Shown: one piece after another, positions 7,309-13,722 of the stretch
How positions within the stretch are numbered: the stretch's first letter is position 1
How the letters are laid out: every line of letters begins with the position of its first letter
DNA from: Lysobacteraceae bacterium
GTDB lineage: Bacteria > Pseudomonadota > Gammaproteobacteria > Xanthomonadales > Wenzhouxiangellaceae
Reading direction: 5' to 3'
Length of the DNA stretch: 13,722 bases
Assembly: GCA_020201235.1 (NCBI GenBank)
Contig: JAIVHD010000045.1
Location: 1 to 13,722, forward strand
Notes under the pieces: generated by a model
The model's database searches: none
The model's input: only the letters and a program-made list of their open reading frames with translations
Told to the model about the DNA's origin: nothing
Program-made: the position numbers and the translations under genes

Positions 7309-9459
7309 TTATCCCGCCGTGTTCACCGGCCCAGCCGTTGCGGCATCGCTATGCCCCGCAGGGTCGGTCGTTGGCGCTTGAATTTGCTTGCGCGCAAGGG
7401 CGTCGCGCTTGATCAGCGCACCAATATCCAGCGAACCTTCGAACACTTTAGGGTCGTCGGCCCGGCGTTCGAAGCCGGTCCAGCCGTTTCGACCGCGACC
7501 TTTGATCTCGTAAAGAGCGGCGTCGGCGATCTTCAGGGCCAGGTCGAATTCGGTCTGCGGATTTTCGACGCCGGGGTCAAAGGTGGAGAAGCCCATCGAA
7601 CAGGTGATCGCCAGGTGCCGGTCGAAAACCTTGAAGTCGGCAGCGCCAACCTGGTCGGCCAGGGCGCGGCATCGATCGGGCGCATCTGAAATCCCGGCTT
7701 TGGCCACCAGCCACACGAACTCCTCGCCACCCCAGCGTACGAGCACATCGTCAGGACCGGCAACAGCGCGAAGCGCGCCGGCGAATTGGGCCAGCACGCG
7801 ATCGCCGGCCGCGTGCCCGAACTGGTCGTTAACGCCCTTGAATCGGTCGATGTCGACCAGCACCAGCAGGGCCGGCGATTGGCCCAGCGCCGTCGGCGTT
7901 TTAGAGCCCAGCAGTTGCCGCAACGAACGGCGGTTGCCAAGCCCGGTCAGTTCGTCCTCGACGCTTTGCCGGTGCAGAAGCGCGTTGGTCTTGCCCAGTG
8001 CTTTGTGTTGCTTGTCGATTTCGGCGTTTTTCTCGGCCAAAAGCTGATTGGCTTGAGTGCGCAGACGCAGTGCACGCACCATCAAGGCCAAAAACAGGCC
8101 GAGCATAATCACGCCCGCCAGCAGAAATGCATTGACCAGGCGCTCGCGCGACTGCTCGGCCTGCAGCGCGGCCACCTCGGCCTCGCCGGCCAGCCGTGCG
8201 CGCTCGGATTCGAGCAATTCGCGCTCTTTGCGCTCCAGGTCGAAAGCGGTTTGCAGTTCGGCGACCCGCGCCTGGGCATCGGCCGAGGCGAGTTCTTCAG
8301 TCAATTCCCGGTACTCGCGCATCATCGCCAGCGCTTCCGGAAATTGTTCCAACTGCTCGAGATTTTCGACCAGCACCGGGTAGAGTTCCAATCGCTTGGG
8401 CTTGATGTCGGCCTCGCGATAGGCGGCCATCGACTTTTGCAGCGCGACGTCGGCAGCCTGCCGGCGGTCGAGCGCAATCAGCGTTTCGCCGATGTTCTTC
8501 AGCGAGATTCCCAGAGAACCAGCGTCGCTTTCAACGCGATTGAGCTCGGCGGCACGCTCGAATTGTTCCAGCGCGTCCTTTGGCCGGCCCAGTTCGCGCA
8601 GCACGTAGCCCAGGTTACTGATGACCGAGGCACTTGGCTGACCGTGCGCCGCACCAATCGCCATGCCGCGCTCCAGAGCTTCCAGCGCCGCTTCGAGTTT
8701 GCCCTGTTCGATCAGCGCAGCCGCCAGATTTGAATAGATGCCGGTGGACCCGGGGTTGTCCGGCCCGCTCTGCTCGATTGCCAGCCGCGAGAAGTTCACA
8801 GCCTGCGTCCAGTCCTCCAGGTAGACCGAAAGCGCGCCGATGTTTTTCAGCAGATCGGTCGACGGCCCGGCCTCGGTTTGCTCGAACAGCCGATAGGCTT
8901 GCAGCATCTGGTCGAGTGCGTCGTCCAGCCGTCCTTGCTGAGCGAGGGCAACGCCGAGCGAAGACCTGACGTTCGCGCGTTTGGAGATGTCACGATTGCT
9001 GCCGTCGGCCAGGGCCAGGCGATACAGCGATTCGGCCTTTTCGAACTGGCCGCGCTGTAGGTTCAGGTTGCCATAGGACTGGTGCAGCTGCGAACGATTC
9101 GGTCCGGTCGGCAGGCGATCGACCAATTCCTGATAAGCAGGCCCGGCATCTGTCGCGAACGTTAGCCTGGCCGCAGTTCGCGCCGCCTCAATCGCCGATC
9201 GCAGCAGCCGCGAGCGGAACTCGGCCGGCAGCGCCGGGTCTTGAACCCAGGCCACGACCGTGGGGCGAGCCTGGTCGAAATCGCGCGCCAGCCATTCGGC
9301 CATGGCCTTGAGCGCCGCCTCTTGATCGGCCTTGGATGCACCCGCGCTAAGCTCCGCAACACCGGGGACTGCCTCGGCCGCTTGCATCTGAGCGCTCGGC
9401 GTCTGCATGGTCGATGCCAGCGCAATGAGCACAGCGGTAAAGAGAATAAAGTTTTTCAT
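7309..9459 (-). CDS. TPR-TM-GGDEF diguanylate cyclase
   Basis: This 716-residue membrane-bound enzyme is predicted to make cyclic di-GMP from two GTP. Order of parts: signal sequence (about 1-24); extracytoplasmic tetratricopeptide repeats (about 125-400, with NLGYVLRELGRPKDALEQFERA the clearest); coiled coil rich in E, R and A (about 400-438); transmembrane segment (about 441-463); short second coil; GGDEF domain from DELTGLGNRRSL (about 500). The active-site signature is GGEEF at 577-581 with DIDRFKGVND upstream, so catalysis should be intact. The inhibitory RxxD site five residues before the signature reads AGPD, so product inhibition through that site is probably lost. The start is the ATG at 9459, with AAAGG upstream; the preceding TTG is less likely. 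The C-terminal tail is low-complexity, and its last codons overlap a degenerate repeat copy. The ligand of the TPR sensor is unknown. Confidence 0.92.
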   Translation of the reverse strand: MKNFILFTAVLIALASTMQTPSAQMQAAEAVPGVAELSAGASKADQEAALKAMAEWLARDFDQARPTVVAWVQDPALPAEFRSRLLRSAIEAARTAARLTFATDAGPAYQELVDRLPTGPNRSQLHQSYGNLNLQRGQFEKAESLYRLALADGSNRDISKRANVRSSLGVALAQQGRLDDALDQMLQAYRLFEQTEAGPSTDLLKNIGALSVYLEDWTQAVNFSRLAIEQSGPDNPGSTGIYSNLAAALIEQGKLEAALEALERGMAIGAAHGQPSASVISNLGYVLRELGRPKDALEQFERAAELNRVESDAGSLGISLKNIGETLIALDRRQAADVALQKSMAAYREADIKPKRLELYPVLVENLEQLEQFPEALAMMREYRELTEELASADAQARVAELQTAFDLERKERELLESERARLAGEAEVAALQAEQSRERLVNAFLLAGVIMLGLFLALMVRALRLRTQANQLLAEKNAEIDKQHKALGKTNALLHRQSVEDELTGLGNRRSLRQLLGSKTPTALGQSPALLVLVDIDRFKGVNDQFGHAAGDRVLAQFAGALRAVAGPDDVLVRWGGEEFVWLVAKAGISDAPDRCRALADQVGAADFKVFDRHLAITCSMGFSTFDPGVENPQTEFDLALKIADAALYEIKGRGRNGWTGFERRADDPKVFEGSLDIGALIKRDALARKQIQAPTTDPAGHSDAATAGPVNTAG
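7311..7327 (-). repeat. Degenerate GGTGAATAAG-type repeat at end of cyclase gene
   Basis: Read on the minus strand, this is GGTGAACACGGCGGGAT, which matches GGTGAATAAGGCGGGCT (the copy at 1540-1556) at 14 of 17 positions. It encodes the last residues and the first base of the stop codon of the cyclase. The similarity is weak enough that chance is possible. Confidence 0.35.
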
Positions 9460-10960
9460 CAAAAAACCTTTGTCGTTCGTCCGGCAGGCTCCGACCGGGT
9501 AAACCCGGCTTGCTTATAGTCTTCTGCTTGCAGGCGATCGCGCATGCAAGCAGCGACAGGCGACCGGGTGGTGAATAAGCCAGCGTGTAGACGTTATAGG
9601 CAAACACCTGTTGCGACTGCATGTCCTCGGTTGCCGGCAGCGTTTGCTTCCACAACTCCAAATTCTGGCGCAGCGAATCGGGAATCTCGACAGCCTCGCG
9701 CGCGGCGGTCCAGTAGGCGCTGTCGGTGCGGTTGTTGAGATAAAAATGGCAGGCGACGAAATCCCGAATCTCGTCGTACAACCGGTTCATCCGACGGTCG
9801 AAGCGCTGGGCCAGTTCGGGTTCGTAGTCTTGGGTCGGCCACGATTTGATCAGCATGTTGACGCCGAACTGGACCATGTAAATCGCGGTGGCCTCGAGCG
9901 GCTCGATAAAGCCCGAGGACAGCCCCATGGCCACGACATTGCCAGCCCAGTGGCGCTTTCTGTGGCCCAGCTTCATCGGAATGAACTTCGGCGTTCCCTG
10001 TTCGATGCGCGGGCCGAGGTGGCGTGTCATTTCCGCCAGCGCCTGATCATCGCTGCTAAAGCGGCTGGAGAACACGTAGCCGGTGCCCACCCGGTTAAAC
10101 AGCGGCACCTCGAAACTCCAGCCCGACTCCAGGCCGGTCAGACGCGTGACCGGCTCGATGCGGGTCGGGTCCGCGTGCGGCACCTGCACGACCAAGGCGC
10201 GGTCGTTGAGCAGGAAGCGCTCATAGGATTCGAACGGTACGTCCATCTGGCGGCCCAGCAGCACGCTTTGGAAGCCGGTGCAATCGATCACCAGTTGCAC
10301 CGCATGACGACCGTGCTGGCGTAGCTTCAGTGCCGTGATCAGGCCGTTTTCGTCCTGCTCGACATCGTCAACGTCATCGAGGATGTGGGTTGTGCCCATC
10401 TCGATTGACCGGGCCTTCATCATTTTTGCCAGCTCGCCGGCGTCGAAGTGGTACGAATACCCGACCGACGCGCTTTGCGGCCCTTTATGCGCGGAAAACG
10501 GCCCCAGATAGCCGTCAACCAGGTCGACCGCAGGCGACACCATGCGCGCGTATTCGCGCCCGGCGTTTGGCCGGTCGCGTTCGGGGTGAAACGCCAGAAA
10601 CAGATCGGCAACGGTGCCCGCGACGCCATCCGGCGGGCGGTTCATGATGTTTAAGAAATCGACCGGCTCGCCGTTCGGGCCGTGGTTCCAGTTGACAAAA
10701 CGGCCACCGAGCTTAAACGCGGCGTTGGTGCGACGAACAAATTCGCGCTCGTCGATTCCGAGAAATTCGATCAGCGCATGCAGTGAAGGCAGGCTGGCCT
10801 CGCCAACACCGATCGGTGGAATGGAAGGCGATTCGATCAGTGTGATCTTCAGCGGCGGCACTTTACCGGGCATTGCAAACGCCCGTGCAAGCGCCGAGGC
10901 CGCCAGCCAGCCGGCCGTTCCGCCTCCAACGATGGTTACATCCCGAATCGGCTTGCCCAT
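9347..10960 (-). CDS. Flavin-dependent tryptophan halogenase-like protein, 3' end altered
   Basis: The protein matches FAD-dependent halogenases of the tryptophan-halogenase family (Pfam PF04820), which use FADH2, O2 and halide to form hypohalous acid. Visible landmarks: FAD-binding GGGTAGWLAA near residue 12; IGVGEAS; the catalytic-lysine region NAAFK (K83) followed by RFVNW; and SGFIEPLEAT (E353 and E356), which holds the active-site glutamate. The WxWxIP motif is changed to WSFEVP (281-286). The ATG at 10960 has GGAG at 8-base spacing and is preferred over the earlier ATG at 11035. Family-like sequence stops at VYTL, near residue 459. From there the frame reads AYSPPGR through the dispersed repeat and runs on for about 77 unrelated residues, ending 113 bases inside the cyclase gene. 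The native C-terminus appears lost, so function is uncertain. Substrate unknown; many bacterial homologues are not tryptophan-specific. Confidence 0.82.
   Translation of the reverse strand: MGKPIRDVTIVGGGTAGWLAASALARAFAMPGKVPPLKITLIESPSIPPIGVGEASLPSLHALIEFLGIDEREFVRRTNAAFKLGGRFVNWNHGPNGEPVDFLNIMNRPPDGVAGTVADLFLAFHPERDRPNAGREYARMVSPAVDLVDGYLGPFSAHKGPQSASVGYSYHFDAGELAKMMKARSIEMGTTHILDDVDDVEQDENGLITALKLRQHGRHAVQLVIDCTGFQSVLLGRQMDVPFESYERFLLNDRALVVQVPHADPTRIEPVTRLTGLESGWSFEVPLFNRVGTGYVFSSRFSSDDQALAEMTRHLGPRIEQGTPKFIPMKLGHRKRHWAGNVVAMGLSSGFIEPLEATAIYMVQFGVNMLIKSWPTQDYEPELAQRFDRRMNRLYDEIRDFVACHFYLNNRTDSAYWTAAREAVEIPDSLRQNLELWKQTLPATEDMQSQQVFAYNVYTLAYSPPGRLSLLACAIACKQKTISKPGLPGRSLPDERQRFFDEKLYSLYRCAHCAGIDHADAERSDASGRGSPRCCGA
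9495..9508. other. Short perfect palindrome upstream of the cyclase gene
   Basis: CCGGGT-AA-ACCCGG is a perfect palindrome 36 bases before the cyclase ATG. With the adjoining CTTGCTTAT it also resembles a degenerate inverted copy of the GGTGAATAAGCCGGG repeat. It could be an operator or a leader hairpin. Confidence 0.35.
9524..9553. other. Inverted repeat between halogenase remnant and cyclase start
   Basis: CTGCTTGCA (9524-9532) and TGCAAGCAG (9545-9553) are exact complements separated by 12 bases that contain GCGATCGC, itself a palindrome. No T-tract follows on the minus strand. It lies six bases from the dispersed repeat at 9559 and may be part of the same insertion. Confidence 0.45.
9559..9581 (+). 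repeat. Copy of the GGTGAATAAG repeat inside the halogenase frame
   Basis: These 23 bases are identical to the complement of 4893-4915 in the composite palindrome, and they include the exact 14-mer GGGTGGTGAATAAG (9566-9579). On the minus strand they encode the AYSPPGR at which halogenase similarity ends. Confidence 0.85.
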
Positions 10961-11002
10961 GATTGATCTTGCTCCGCTTAAAACCTTCAAGTGACCGAAA
11001 CC

Positions 11003-11008
11003 ATTGTA
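11003..11008 (-). promoter_or_regulatory. Candidate -10 box of the halogenase gene
   Basis: Read on the minus strand, this is TACAAT, about 42 bases before the ATG at 10960. No good -35 is found at 16-18 bases. That position is occupied by the degenerate repeat at 11009-11030, which may have changed the upstream promoter half. Confidence 0.3.
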
Positions 11009-11030
11009 TCCCGCTTGATTCACCCCCGGT
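11009..11030 (-). repeat. Degenerate copy of the GGTGAATAAG repeat
   Basis: The plus strand reads CCCGCTTGATTCACCCCCGGT (11010-11030). This aligns with the exact minus-strand copy CCCGGCTTATTCACCACCCGG (4890-4910), differing by a few substitutions and single-base gaps. It lies in the leader of the halogenase gene. Confidence 0.5.
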
Positions 11031-11076
11031 TCCACGGCGATGCCGTCGGGCCGCGCATCCAGTCTAGGAGCCCGTC

Positions 11077-11213
11077 GGATTTAACGCTGATCTACTGCGG
11101 AAAAGCCGGATTGGGCCAGATTTCCCGCTCTTTTTCGTTAAATAGGCCCACTATTCGCCTCAAAAGATCGAAAAATCTGACTCCAACCGGCTTTCCCTCT
11201 GGGCCGCAATAGA
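11077..11213. repeat. Palindromic repeat element abutting the Kelch ribosome site
   Basis: The left part GGATTTAACGCTGATC-ACTGCGG...AAAAGCCGG (11077-11109) and the right part GACTCCAACCGGCTTTCCC (11179-11197) match the two ends of the composite element at 4801-4990. The arms are also mutually inverted: CTACTGCGG-AAAAGCCGGATTGG on the left, and the complement of CCAACCGGCTTTCCC...CCGCAATAG on the right (an 8-base insertion separates the two halves). TGGGCC (11112-11117) and GGCCCA (11145-11150) pair inside. The element fills the gap between the divergent halogenase and Kelch genes. Confidence 0.65.
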
Positions 11214-11220
11214 GGAAAGG
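11213..11220 (+). promoter_or_regulatory. Ribosome binding site of the Kelch gene
   Basis: AGGAAAGG (11213-11220) ends 4 bases before the ATG at 11225. It immediately follows the right arm of the palindromic element. This decides for the ATG at 11225 rather than the internal ATGATG near 11303, which would give a more typical signal peptide but has no comparable site. Confidence 0.6.
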
Positions 11221-11224
11221 TAAG

Positions 11225-12478
11225 ATGCGAATCAATCCAACAGCACATCACGATCGCGCGGTCCGTCCGACTGCAAACCCGCGCGCTCGATCAAAGCCGC
11301 TGATGATGGCACGATCGGCGATTGTGTTCATTGCCATGGCAATGGGCATGGCGCTCGCCGATCTTGCGCCAGCCTCCCCGATTGCCGCCGCCGCATCGAC
11401 GGTGTTGCCGGCGTTGCCGGAGGCGCGCTCGAACAATCCGGCGGCGCGGCTGCAAGGTTCCTCGGGCACGACCTGGTTTACCGGTCTGGGCATTGGCCCC
11501 GGCAAGACCTGGCAGGATACGCGTGCCGATGGCTGGTTTTTTCGCCCGGGCGTCGACGTCGACTGGCGTGCAGTCCCTGGCGTGCCGGCCTATCGCGGGC
11601 TGGCCGGAAGGCTGGGCAGTCATGCCCTGACCGTGGGTGGCAACATTTACGTGATCGGCGGCTATACCGTTGCCGAAAACCACGACGAACGTTCGACACC
11701 GGGCGTTTACCGGCTTGAAATCGATCCACAAGCGGGCTGGAGCCGGGTGACGCAAATGCCGGTGCCGGTCGATGATTCGGTCGCGCTGGTGTACCGCGAC
11801 CGTTATGTCTTTCTGATCAGCGGCTGGAGCGACACCGGTAACGTGAATCTGGTTCAGGTCTGGGACAGCCGCGACCACACCTGGCTTCAGGCCGAGCCCT
11901 GGCCTGGTCAAGCGGTGTTTGGGCACGCCGGCGGCGGGGTCGGCAAGCGCATGCTGGTATGCGGCGGTGCCGGCATTCGCTACCCGGTCGAAGGGCCGCG
12001 CCAGTTTGTCGCAAGTGAGCAGTGCTGGCTGGGCACGATCCGCGACGACGATCTTCGCCGGCTCGACTGGCGACCCGTGCCGGCCATGCCGGGTGGGCCT
12101 CGCTATCGCGCCGGCGCGGTCGGGCTGGAGTCGGCCGGAGTATCCCGGGTGGTGTTTGCCGGTGGTGCCGACCGGCCATATAACTATGACGGTCGCGGAT
12201 ACGACGGCAACCCGGCCGCTGCGCTGGCAACGGTGGTCAGCTTCAATCTTGACGAGCACCGGTGGCAGTGCCATCAGCCGATGACCGAGGCCCGCATGGA
12301 CCTGCGCGCATTGCTCGAAAGCGATGGCCGCCTGGTGATGATCGGCGGAATGGATCGCCATCGCGAGGTCGGTCGGTCGGCACTCTACCTCGACCTCTCG
12401 AGCCCGATCGCCTGTCCGGTTGGACTCGTAAACCCGACAAGCTACTGGCGGCACCTCGTAACGGAGCGTGTTGAATAA
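11225..12478 (+). CDS. Exported Kelch-repeat (beta-propeller) protein
   Basis: The protein has 417 residues. The N-terminus has a long basic stretch (about 1-30), then a hydrophobic core rich in A, M and I (about 31-47), consistent with export. The mature part carries at least five Kelch-like strands ending in glycine doublets or similar turns: IYVIGGY, YVFLISGW, MLVCGGAG, VVFAGGAD and LVMIGGMD, each followed downstream by a conserved W or Y. This predicts a six-bladed propeller, like the N-acetylneuraminate epimerase NanM and galactose-oxidase-like domains. No catalytic residues can be assigned, so function is unknown. The last eleven residues or so (YWRHLVTERVE) and the TAA stop lie in sequence shared with the repeat at 1514-1558, suggesting that the native end was replaced. 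The gene is divergent from the halogenase gene and co-directional with the thiolase, 74 bases away. Confidence 0.75.
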   Translation: MRINPTAHHDRAVRPTANPRARSKPLMMARSAIVFIAMAMGMALADLAPASPIAAAASTVLPALPEARSNNPAARLQGSSGTTWFTGLGIGPGKTWQDTRADGWFFRPGVDVDWRAVPGVPAYRGLAGRLGSHALTVGGNIYVIGGYTVAENHDERSTPGVYRLEIDPQAGWSRVTQMPVPVDDSVALVYRDRYVFLISGWSDTGNVNLVQVWDSRDHTWLQAEPWPGQAVFGHAGGGVGKRMLVCGGAGIRYPVEGPRQFVASEQCWLGTIRDDDLRRLDWRPVPAMPGGPRYRAGAVGLESAGVSRVVFAGGADRPYNYDGRGYDGNPAAALATVVSFNLDEHRWQCHQPMTEARMDLRALLESDGRLVMIGGMDRHREVGRSALYLDLSSPIACPVGLVNPTSYWRHLVTERVE

Positions 12479-12488
12479 GACGGGGTGA
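12445..12488 (+). repeat. Repeat copy at the end of the Kelch gene
   Basis: About 37 of 44 positions match bases 1514-1558, from CTGGCGGCACCT through GTTGAATAAGACGGGGTGA, with one single-base gap. It carries the Kelch stop codon (TAA at 12476-12478) in the same reading frame in which the copy at 533-546 supplies the nudC stop. Confidence 0.75.
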
Positions 12489-12552
12489 TCGCAACCCTTT
12501 TGGAGCATTTGATTTAATATAGTCGCGTATCTCATTAGACAGGAACATCGAT

Positions 12553-13722
12553 ATGAATCCACGTGAAGTCGTACTGGTGAGTCCGCTTCGGACTGCAATT
12601 GGCACCTATGCGGGCAGTCTGAAGCAAATCGAGGCAACCAAACTAGGCTCGACGGTGATCGAAGCCGTGCTCTCGCGTTCGGGGCTGGATCCCAACAAGG
12701 TCGATACGGTGGTCATGGGCAACGTGATCCAGGCGGGCAACCGCATGAACCCCGCCCGCCAGGCGGCAATCGGCGGCGGCGTGCCAATCTCGGTGCCGGC
12801 CATGACGGTCAACCGCGTTTGTGGCTCGGGTGCCCAGGCGATCGCCTCGGTTGCGGCCGAAATCGCACTCGGTCAAATCGACTGCGCCATCGCCGGCGGC
12901 ATGGAAAACATGGATCGCGCCCCGTACCTGATGCACGAGGGTCGCTGGGGTGCGCGCATGGGCGATGTCAAGCTGCTCGACAGCATGCTCTACGACGGCC
13001 TGCACGACGCTTTCTCGGGCGAGCATTCGGGCTGGCATACCGAAGATCTGGTCGAAAAGTACTCGATCAGCCGAGCCGATCAGGACGCGTGGGCGGCCCG
13101 CTCGCAGCAGCGATTTTCAAAGGCCCAGGAAAATGGTGATTTCAACGATGAAATCGTGCCGGTTGAATTGCGCTCGCGCAAGGGTAGTACCCATTTTGAG
13201 CGCGATGAACACAATCGGCCGGAGACCACGCTGGAATCGCTGGCCGGTCTCAGGCCGGTGTTTCGCAAGGACGGCACCATTACCGCCGGCAATGCCCCGG
13301 GGCTTAATACGGCAGCCGCAGGCATGATCGTGGCCGAGCGAAGCTGGGCCGAAAAAAACGGGCTCGAGCCGGTCGCACGACTGGTCGGCTACGATCTGGC
13401 TGCGGTCGAGCCGGGCCTGTTTGGCATCGGTCCGGTGCCGGCGGTCAAACGCCTGCTGAAGCGGGTCGGCTGGAAGGCCGGCGATATCGAGCGCTATGAA
13501 ATCAACGAGGCATTCGCAGCCATCACCCTGGCGGTGCTTCGTCAACTGGGGCTCGAGGAAGAACAGGTGAATCGCGATGGCGGCGCAATCGCACACGGCC
13601 ACCCAATCGGTGCCACCGGTGCGGTTCTCACCACCCGAATCCTGCACGCCATGCAGCGAAGCGGCGATCGGCGCGGCATCGTCACGATGTGCATCGGCGG
13701 TGGCCAGGGCATTGCGCTGGCG
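12553..13722 (+). CDS. Acetyl-CoA acetyltransferase-type thiolase, 3' end cut off
   Basis: The frame is open for 390 codons to the right edge. Thiolases are about 390-395 residues long, so only a few codons are missing. The enzyme condenses two acetyl-CoA, or the reverse, or cleaves longer 3-ketoacyl-CoA. The catalytic triad is complete: nucleophile C90 in NRVCGSGAQAI, H350 in HGHPIGATGA and C380 in MCIGGGQG; NEAFAA is also present. Two places differ from the usual biosynthetic thiolase: the substrate-loop HMG is HSG in GEHSGWHTED, and the usual NASG is NAPG followed by LNTAAAG. Chain-length preference may therefore differ from PhaA/AtoB. The ATG at 12553 is preceded by AGGA at 8-base spacing. 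An AT-rich stretch at 12508-12535 probably contains the promoter, but no clear -35/-10 pair can be picked. Confidence 0.93.
   Translation, partial: MNPREVVLVSPLRTAIGTYAGSLKQIEATKLGSTVIEAVLSRSGLDPNKVDTVVMGNVIQAGNRMNPARQAAIGGGVPISVPAMTVNRVCGSGAQAIASVAAEIALGQIDCAIAGGMENMDRAPYLMHEGRWGARMGDVKLLDSMLYDGLHDAFSGEHSGWHTEDLVEKYSISRADQDAWAARSQQRFSKAQENGDFNDEIVPVELRSRKGSTHFERDEHNRPETTLESLAGLRPVFRKDGTITAGNAPGLNTAAAGMIVAERSWAEKNGLEPVARLVGYDLAAVEPGLFGIGPVPAVKRLLKRVGWKAGDIERYEINEAFAAITLAVLRQLGLEEEQVNRDGGAIAHGHPIGATGAVLTTRILHAMQRSGDRRGIVTMCIGGGQGIALA

Noticed and set aside
7786..8733. A 315-codon plus-strand frame opposite the diguanylate cyclase.
   Set aside because: It is a shadow of the TPR/GGDEF coding strand, rich in Q, R and H with no domain features.
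11079..11143. attC-like pair ATTTAAC (11079-11085) and GTTAAAT (11137-11143) with inner arms GCGGAAAA / TTTCCCGC, resembling an integron recombination site.
   Set aside because: The homologous element at 4801 lacks both core boxes, the site lies between divergent gene starts rather than at a cassette 3' end, gene orientations are mixed, and no integrase is present.
11291..12637. A 448-codon minus-strand frame covering the Kelch gene and thiolase start.
   Set aside because: It lies antisense to two better-supported genes and has no recognisable domain. The Kelch strand has a ribosome site, an export signal and repeated glycine-doublet strands.

Overview
The window comes from a GC-rich proteobacterial chromosome, most likely a gammaproteobacterium. 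I base this on the RegB/RegA-type redox two-component pair, the YfdC-like channel, the AtoE carrier and the flavin-dependent tryptophan-halogenase-like protein. The exact lineage cannot be fixed from sequence alone, and Lysobacterales/Wenzhouxiangella-like relatives are only a guess. There are ten protein genes, two of them cut by the window edges. I see no tRNA, rRNA, CRISPR, transposase or phage gene.

Layout from left to right: the 3' part of nudC (+); a formate/nitrite-transporter family channel (-); a 300-base gap with an inverted-repeat element; a probable two-gene unit on the minus strand (periplasmic c-type cytochrome, then fatty-acid-hydroxylase/sterol-desaturase family enzyme); divergently, the short-chain fatty acid carrier atoE (+); a 570-base gap with a large composite palindrome; the overlapping pair regB-regA (+); a 219-base MITE-like element; on the minus strand a TPR-TM-GGDEF diguanylate cyclase, preceded by a flavin-dependent halogenase-like gene; divergently, a secreted Kelch-repeat protein (+); and a thiolase (+) that is almost complete at the right edge.

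The genes are mostly ordinary metabolic and signalling functions: NAD(H) turnover, anion and short-chain acid transport, redox sensing, c-di-GMP and thiolysis/condensation of acyl-CoA. They do not form one pathway. The unusual layer is the DNA between them. A short motif, GGGTGGTGAATAAG, occurs five times exactly and in several degenerate forms. It appears singly or as inverted pairs in most gene junctions. It supplies the stop codon of nudC and of the Kelch gene, and it runs through the 3' part of the halogenase frame, where it seems to have replaced the native C-terminus. Copies are embedded in larger imperfect palindromes at 1532-1686, 4801-4990 and 11077-11213. A separate miniature element with 17-base terminal inverted repeats and a TTTA target duplication lies at 7063-7289. 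These repeats are the best candidates for something not yet described.
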